The notes below the pieces were generated by a model, which saw nothing but the letters and a program-made list of their open reading frames with translations, ran no database searches and had not been told where the DNA came from. The translations under genes were made by a program, and so were the position numbers. This document shows, piece after piece, positions 7,168 through 10,234 of a stretch of DNA of 10,234 bases. Numbering within the stretch: the first letter of the stretch is position 1; every line of letters begins with the position of its first letter. The stretch is from Syntrophomonadaceae bacterium (GTDB taxonomy: Bacteria > Bacillota > Dethiobacteria > DTU022): the NCBI GenBank assembly GCA_007126465.1, contig SLBE01000008.1:1-10234 (forward strand). The letters run 5' to 3'.

Positions 7168-9585
7168 CTATCCTACCGAGATACCCTGCTGCACGGTCCG
7201 CCCGATAATCTCATCCTGAACATCTTTGCCCAGCTCGGTAAAGTAAGCGGTATAACCGGCTACCCGGACCAGCAGTCCCTTATATTGGTCTGGATCTTCC
7301 TGGGCCTTGATCAGGGTTTCCTGGTCAATTACATTAAACTGGACATGGTAGACTCCTAATGAGCAAAAGCTTTTCAACAGGGCCATCAGCTGGGTAATGC
7401 CGTTTTCAGTTTCCAGCATAGCCGGTTCAACTTTCATATTGAGTAAAGTTCCCTGGACAAAACGACCGTGTGGTATATGGGCGACTGAATTAAGCACAGC
7501 AGCAGGCCCTTTTAAGTCCGTTCCACCACTGGGGCTGACCCCGTCAGCAAGCGGTTGCCAGGCCCTGCGCCCTGACGGCAGCGCTCCAACTTCCAGGCCA
7601 AAGGGTGTATTGCCTGAAACAGGGAGGATACCGGGGGTCATCCGGCCAAACTTGCTGCTGTATTTTTCAATTTCGTCAGCAATAAAGGTAAATATTTCTC
7701 CGGCTATCGTATCGGCCAACTGTTCGTTGTTACCGTATTTGGGAGCTTCCAAACACAATTTTTCCAGGCCTTCATGGCCTGCAAAGTTAACCTGCAGCGC
7801 TTCTGTTAACTGCTCCATTGAAACTCGACCGGTATCATAAACCAGGTGTTTGACAGCAGCAATACTGTTTACCAGGTCCGCTACACCGATCAGGATAATT
7901 CCATTACCAACATTATACTTGGCTCCCCCGTGAGCATAATCAAGGGCATTATCTATGCACTCTTTGAAAGTTAAAGAGAGGGCGGGGCAGGGCCTGTTTA
8001 TTCCGATTTCATCGATAACGTGGCTTCCTGCTACAACTGCTCTTGTTGCGTGAGCTAACTGTTTTTTTACGGCAGCAAGGAAATCTTCATATCGTTCAAA
8101 GTTCTTTGCATCCCCGGTCCTGGAGCCAACAAAGTTTTCATATTTCCTGCTGCGGCCGTCGCTCAGGGCAAATTCGACCATATGACCAAGGTTTATATCT
8201 GCCAGGGCTGTATACTGACGCATTCTTCCCTCAAGGTTTGTTTCAACACAGCCGCATGGATTCCAGTTGTAAGCTTCTTTTAAGGGAACACCCTTATTCA
8301 TCAACATGGTCGTTCCCAGATCATCATTGTGAAAGGCTGGAAATCCGGTGCCCAGCCTGATTAATTCAACAACTTTTCTTAAGAAAGAATTTGGGTTTTT
8401 AGCCACGCTGTAACGAACGGAGAGGGAGGGTTGGTAAAGCCTAACATCCATCGTGGCCTGTAAAATCATGTATGAAAGATCATTGACAGCATCCTTACCG
8501 GCTTCATCTACCCCACCGACACATACATTCTGGAACATGGGGTAACCAGCTGCAAACTCGGCTGTGCCGGCATCCTGGAAGAGACAGGGTTCACTGAATT
8601 TTACCCATAGACAACCCAGAAGCTCCTGGGCTTGTTCAGGGGTAATTTTGCCGGAATCAAGATCGGACTTATAGTAAGGCCATAAATATTGATCCATCCG
8701 CCCGGGGTTATAGCTGGCTGCGTTCTGCTCCATAAATATTGATACCTGGTAGAGATATAAAGACTGCAGGGCTTCATGGAAAGTCCGGGCCGGGTAAGCA
8801 GGAACGCGTCGGCAGCTTTCAGCAATTAATGTTAGTTCATTTTTGCGCTGCTGATCTGTTACAGCAGCAGCGAGGCGTTCTGCTTCTTCAGCATATCGTT
8901 CGGCCAGCCTGATAATCCCCCTGGCGGCAGTTAGCATGGCCTGCATGTAGATATCCTTTTCGTAATCGCCGGGCCTGGTTATATCCAGCTTAGATCGCCT
9001 GGCTTCTATCCTATTCATAATCCCGGTCAAGCCTTCCTGAAGGAGCCATTCGTAGCCGGCCGTGGTTTCACCCCATCCCCGCACAGCTTTGCGGTCGATA
9101 TAGACAACACCGGCATCACGTAAAATCCTGGTTTCTTCGGGTATCTGGGCCAACCATTCCTCGTAGTTGGAGCGGCCCTGCCAGTATGGTTTCACCTCGT
9201 CTAAAAAGGCATCCCTGTCTTCAGGTGTAAGGTAGAAAGGGTCATAGGGGCGGTTATTAATAGTATCGAGCTCTTTGTCAAGCACGGACCAGCAAGAATC
9301 GGCGCAAAGAATGCCTGCCCTGATCTTGCTGCCGGAACAGCCAACAATTAGCTCGTCTTCCCATATTTGCACAGTCTTTTCCGCGCACTGTCTGTAAAAG
9401 GCTCTGGCTTTACGCAAAACCAGGGGATTGCCTTCAGCCTCCCTGAAGCCTTTGGTCAGTAACCTGGCATTTTCCAGGTCCATTTCCGGGCTTGTATTAA
9501 TCACCCTATTCTTCAGGCGATTAACCCTGTCCATATAAGCCGGTTCAGTTCCGGTATGCTCTTTTTGTCGAGCTGATTCAGGCAT
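7168..9585 (-). CDS. Glycyl radical enzyme, Cys-x-Glu (1,2-eliminase) subclass; candidate hydroxyproline dehydratase or lyase
   Basis: An 805-residue cytoplasmic radical enzyme with the full PFL-like barrel. The active-site loop is NPCGCVETN (442-450), giving thiyl cysteine C446 and general base E448; the radical loop is VRVAGYTAYF (773-782) with glycyl residue G777. The CxE motif places it with the dehydratase, C-N and C-S lyase group (glycerol and propanediol dehydratases, CutC, HypD, HplG, IslA) or the arylacetate decarboxylases, not with pyruvate formate-lyase. The C446-G777 spacing of 331 equals that recalled for C. difficile HypD (C434, G765). Two pocket positions look different: WGETTAGYEW (171-180) where dehydratases usually have GHT, and EQNAASYNPGR (286-296) where glycerol dehydratase has a His-Ser pair. 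The SD GGAGG lies 7 nt before the ATG. The hydroxyproline-type substrate is inferred from the neighbouring racemase-family gene and importer; moderately likely only. Confidence 0.9.
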   Translation of the reverse strand: MPESARQKEHTGTEPAYMDRVNRLKNRVINTSPEMDLENARLLTKGFREAEGNPLVLRKARAFYRQCAEKTVQIWEDELIVGCSGSKIRAGILCADSCWSVLDKELDTINNRPYDPFYLTPEDRDAFLDEVKPYWQGRSNYEEWLAQIPEETRILRDAGVVYIDRKAVRGWGETTAGYEWLLQEGLTGIMNRIEARRSKLDITRPGDYEKDIYMQAMLTAARGIIRLAERYAEEAERLAAAVTDQQRKNELTLIAESCRRVPAYPARTFHEALQSLYLYQVSIFMEQNAASYNPGRMDQYLWPYYKSDLDSGKITPEQAQELLGCLWVKFSEPCLFQDAGTAEFAAGYPMFQNVCVGGVDEAGKDAVNDLSYMILQATMDVRLYQPSLSVRYSVAKNPNSFLRKVVELIRLGTGFPAFHNDDLGTTMLMNKGVPLKEAYNWNPCGCVETNLEGRMRQYTALADINLGHMVEFALSDGRSRKYENFVGSRTGDAKNFERYEDFLAAVKKQLAHATRAVVAGSHVIDEIGINRPCPALSLTFKECIDNALDYAHGGAKYNVGNGIILIGVADLVNSIAAVKHLVYDTGRVSMEQLTEALQVNFAGHEGLEKLCLEAPKYGNNEQLADTIAGEIFTFIADEIEKYSSKFGRMTPGILPVSGNTPFGLEVGALPSGRRAWQPLADGVSPSGGTDLKGPAAVLNSVAHIPHGRFVQGTLLNMKVEPAMLETENGITQLMALLKSFCSLGVYHVQFNVIDQETLIKAQEDPDQYKGLLVRVAGYTAYFTELGKDVQDEIIGRTVQQGISVG

Positions 9586-9592
9586 AATTAAA

Positions 9593-9597
9593 CCTCC
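9593..9597 (-). promoter_or_regulatory. Ribosome binding site of the glycyl radical enzyme gene
   Basis: On the - strand GGAGG sits 7 nt before the ATG at 9585, the strongest SD in the window. It supports this start over the internal methionines. Confidence 0.8.
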
Positions 9598-9610
9598 GTT
9601 TAAAAATTTT

Positions 9611-9626
9611 CTATAATAAATTATAG
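9611..9626. repeat. Palindrome CTATAAT-AA-ATTATAG overlapping the -10 box
   Basis: A perfect 7-bp inverted repeat with a 2-nt centre. It covers the -10 element and probable start region of the - strand promoter, a place where a repressor would block transcription. Because a TATAAT box is itself part of it and the region is 77% AT, the symmetry could be chance. Confidence 0.4.
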
Positions 9627-9648
9627 CACAAGCAAGATTAGATTTAAA
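9620..9648 (-). promoter_or_regulatory. Extended -10 promoter for the glycyl radical enzyme/activase operon
   Basis: Read on the - strand, TATAAT occupies 9625-9620 and is preceded by TGC, making a perfect extended -10 (TGnTATAAT). A weak -35, TTTAAA, lies at 9648-9643 with a 17-bp spacer. Transcription would start near 9613, leaving a leader of about 28 nt before the ATG at 9585. The -10 is half of a palindrome described separately. Confidence 0.6.
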
Positions 9649-9686
9649 AATTATATGCGATGATTTGATAAACTTAGGCTCCCTTA

Positions 9687-9755
9687 TTAAATTGCTTCTA
9701 CCAACTGAACAAATTTCGCTCGCTGATCGTTTAGGCTGAAACTGTAACGGCTCAT
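9687..9755 (-). CDS. Possible 22-residue mini-ORF in the GC-rich island
   Basis: On the - strand, an ATG at 9755 opens a 22-codon frame ending in TAA at 9687. It would encode a peptide starting MSRYSFSLNDQRAKF and ending LVEAI. A good SD, AAAGGG followed by 5 nt, precedes the ATG. The start lies 2 nt beyond the stop of another short frame (9758-9868), so the two are arranged like a coupled pair. I do not recognise the peptide. It could be a real micropeptide, a leader, or the remains of a dispersed repeat. It ends about 60 nt upstream of the - strand promoter for the glycyl radical enzyme. Confidence 0.3.
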   Translation of the reverse strand: MSRYSFSLNDQRAKFVQLVEAI

Positions 9756-9757
9756 CT

Positions 9758-9868
9758 TCACCCTTTCGCCTGGGTTACCCTCGCGATAAGCTCATCCGGA
9801 GCTCTCGCTCGGTGGCCGACCTCCTGTCGGCCAACCCGCTCCAGGCTTTGCTTCGCCGGCACTTCCAT
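9758..9868 (-). CDS. Possible 36-residue mini-ORF in the GC-rich island
   Basis: On the - strand, an ATG at 9868 opens 36 codons ending in TGA at 9758. The product would be arginine-, alanine- and glutamate-rich (it begins MEVPAKQSLERVGRQEVG). A TAA lies in frame four codons upstream, so it does not extend further. No convincing SD is present. A strong hairpin (9813-9833) falls inside it, which suits a structured repeat better than an ordinary gene. I do not recognise it. Confidence 0.2.
   Translation of the reverse strand: MEVPAKQSLERVGRQEVGHRARAPDELIARVTQAKG
9813..9833. repeat. Strong hairpin inside the GC-rich island
   Basis: A perfect 8-bp stem (TGGCCGAC/GTCGGCCA) has a 5-nt loop. No T-tract follows on either strand, so it is not a standard intrinsic terminator. 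Confidence 0.7.
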
Positions 9869-9993
9869 GCCTGCACTTTATGCTCGTTCCAATTTTTCAG
9901 TGGTAACTGCAATGTTTTGAGTGTTCAGAAATAGTAGTTGTTAACATGTCATTTTAATCTTGCTGTGAAAGATTTTAAATGGCAAACATTTTA

Positions 9994-10019
9994 TGCACTT
10001 ACAATACCTTGTATATGCA
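9994..10019. promoter_or_regulatory. 26-bp interrupted dyad, candidate regulator binding site
   Basis: TGCA-N2-TACAA-N4-TTGTA-N2-TGCA is fully symmetric in its nine paired positions per half. It is centred near 10006, roughly 75 bp upstream of the predicted start of the + strand transcript, the usual place for an activator site. The sequence does not match the FNR consensus. The controlling protein is unknown. Confidence 0.4.
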
Positions 10020-10044
10020 AATATATTGATTAGCTTAATTATAT

Positions 10045-10075
10045 TTGTTCAAACGGGCTCTGTCTATGATATAAT
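10045..10075 (+). promoter_or_regulatory. Extended -10 promoter for the second activase gene
   Basis: TATAAT at 10070-10075 is preceded by TGA, giving a perfect extended -10. A weak -35 (TTGTTC, 10045-10050) lies 19 bp upstream. Transcription should begin near 10082, just before the GAGGTG SD at 10083-10088. Confidence 0.65.
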
Positions 10076-10098
10076 ATCAAATGAGGTGCAAATTAGAA

Positions 10099-10234
10099 TT
10101 GAACAAAACAGGCCTTATCTTTAACATCCAGAAATTTTCCTTGCATGACGGACCGGGAATCAGAACAACCATTTTCTTTAAGGGATGTCCGTTAAGCTGT
10201 TTGTGGTGCCAGAACCCGGAAGGGTTAAGCAGCA
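10099..10234 (+). CDS. Second glycyl radical enzyme activating enzyme, N-terminal part (3' end outside window)
   Basis: The frame is open to the window edge, giving the first 45 residues of another PflA-family radical SAM activase. It shows the family opening NIQKFSLHDGPGIRT (9-23) and the cluster motif C30-x3-C34-x2-C37 (CPLSCLWC) followed by QNPEG. The start is taken as TTG at 10099 because GAGGTG lies 10 nt upstream. The in-frame ATG at 10081 has no SD and coincides with the predicted transcription start, so it is less likely. The sequence differs clearly from the activase at 6202-7161 (for example WCQNPEG versus WCSTPES), so it is a separate protein, presumably serving another glycyl radical enzyme beyond the window. 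Confidence 0.9.
   Translation, partial: MNKTGLIFNIQKFSLHDGPGIRTTIFFKGCPLSCLWCQNPEGLSS

Larger units (their letters stand above)
9712..9890. repeat. GC-rich intergenic island, probable dispersed repeat or structured RNA
   Basis: This stretch is about 67% GC over 9761-9860, while the flanks are 23% (9601-9700) and 30% (9901-10000), with abrupt edges. It contains an 8-bp perfect hairpin, TGGCCGAC (9813-9820) with GTCGGCCA (9826-9833) around a CTCCT loop, and a smaller one, AGCTC (9789-9793) with GAGCT (9799-9803). Short GCTCG/CTCGC words recur. These traits resemble mobile intergenic repeats found in many copies in some Clostridia genomes, but only one copy is in view, so the repeat call is inferred. 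Confidence 0.45.

Noticed and set aside
7397..7840. 147-codon open frame on the + strand
   Set aside because: It lies entirely antisense to the conserved C-terminal half of the glycyl radical enzyme, has no SD and resembles no protein family.
7168..9585. Pyruvate formate-lyase identity for the glycyl radical enzyme
   Set aside because: The active site is GCVE (Cys-x-Glu), not the adjacent Cys-Cys pair of PFL, and the partner activase has the two extra ferredoxin-type clusters that PflA lacks.
9705..9928. Inverted CTGAACA (9705-9711) / TGTTCAG (9922-9928) bounding the GC-rich island, and TGAACAAAT (9706-9714) / ATTTGTTCA (10043-10051)
   Set aside because: Seven to nine bp matches over such distances in AT-rich DNA are expected by chance; no target-site duplication or transposase was seen, so an insertion sequence is not supported.
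9586..10080. tRNA, CRISPR array or known riboswitch in the intergenic interval
   Set aside because: No cloverleaf, no regularly spaced direct repeats and no riboswitch core that I can recognise.
10081..10098. In-frame ATG at 10081 as the start of the second activase
   Set aside because: It has no SD and coincides with the predicted transcription start from the extended -10 at 10070-10075; TTG at 10099 follows a GAGGTG site.

Overview
The window reads as accessory catabolic DNA from a strictly anaerobic, low-to-moderate-GC bacterium, most likely a member of the Clostridia or a related Firmicutes group. The reasons are strong purine-rich Shine-Dalgarno sites (GGAGG, AGGGGG), several TTG/GTG starts, oxygen-sensitive glycyl radical chemistry with ferredoxin-type activating enzymes, and AT-rich intergenic DNA with extended -10 promoters. 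The assignment is inferred from gene content and signals only; no marker gene is present.

Left half, + strand (1-6215): the 3' end of a periplasmic-type substrate-binding protein gene, a perfect 10-bp-stem hairpin, then livH, livM, livG and livF, together a complete branched-chain-amino-acid-type (HAAT) ABC importer. These are followed in the same direction by a gene fusing a thioredoxin-like CPTC domain to a CcdA/DsbD-like membrane domain, and by a proline racemase superfamily gene whose catalytic pair (Cys96/Thr260) is that of trans-3-hydroxy-L-proline dehydratases. Spacing is tight throughout (livG/livF overlap by 4 nt, 3 nt before the last gene), so this looks like one transcription unit.

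Right half, - strand (9585-6202): an 805-residue glycyl radical enzyme of the Cys-x-Glu (1,2-eliminase) subclass, followed 6 nt later by its radical SAM activating enzyme. The activase ends inside the 3' end of the convergent racemase-family gene (14-bp overlap), so no intergenic terminator separates the two units. The dehydratase gene has a good SD and an extended -10 promoter overlapped by a small perfect palindrome.

Right end (9586-10234): a gene-poor interval of about 500 bp. It holds an AT-rich promoter region (about 23% GC over 9601-9700), a sharply bounded GC-rich island (about 67% GC over 9761-9860) carrying a strong hairpin and two tandem mini-ORFs on the - strand, another AT-rich stretch (30% GC over 9901-10000) with a 26-bp interrupted dyad, and an extended -10 promoter driving a second, partial glycyl-radical-enzyme activase on the + strand.

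Working model (inference): the LIV-type importer brings in a proline-like amino acid, with hydroxyprolines from collagen or plant wall protein the best guess. The racemase-family enzyme dehydrates or isomerises 3- or 4-hydroxyproline, and the glycyl radical enzyme eliminates water or opens the ring of a hydroxyproline isomer, in the manner of HypD or HplG. The glycyl radical enzyme's pocket differs from characterised dehydratases at visible positions, so its substrate is open and it is the best candidate for something new.
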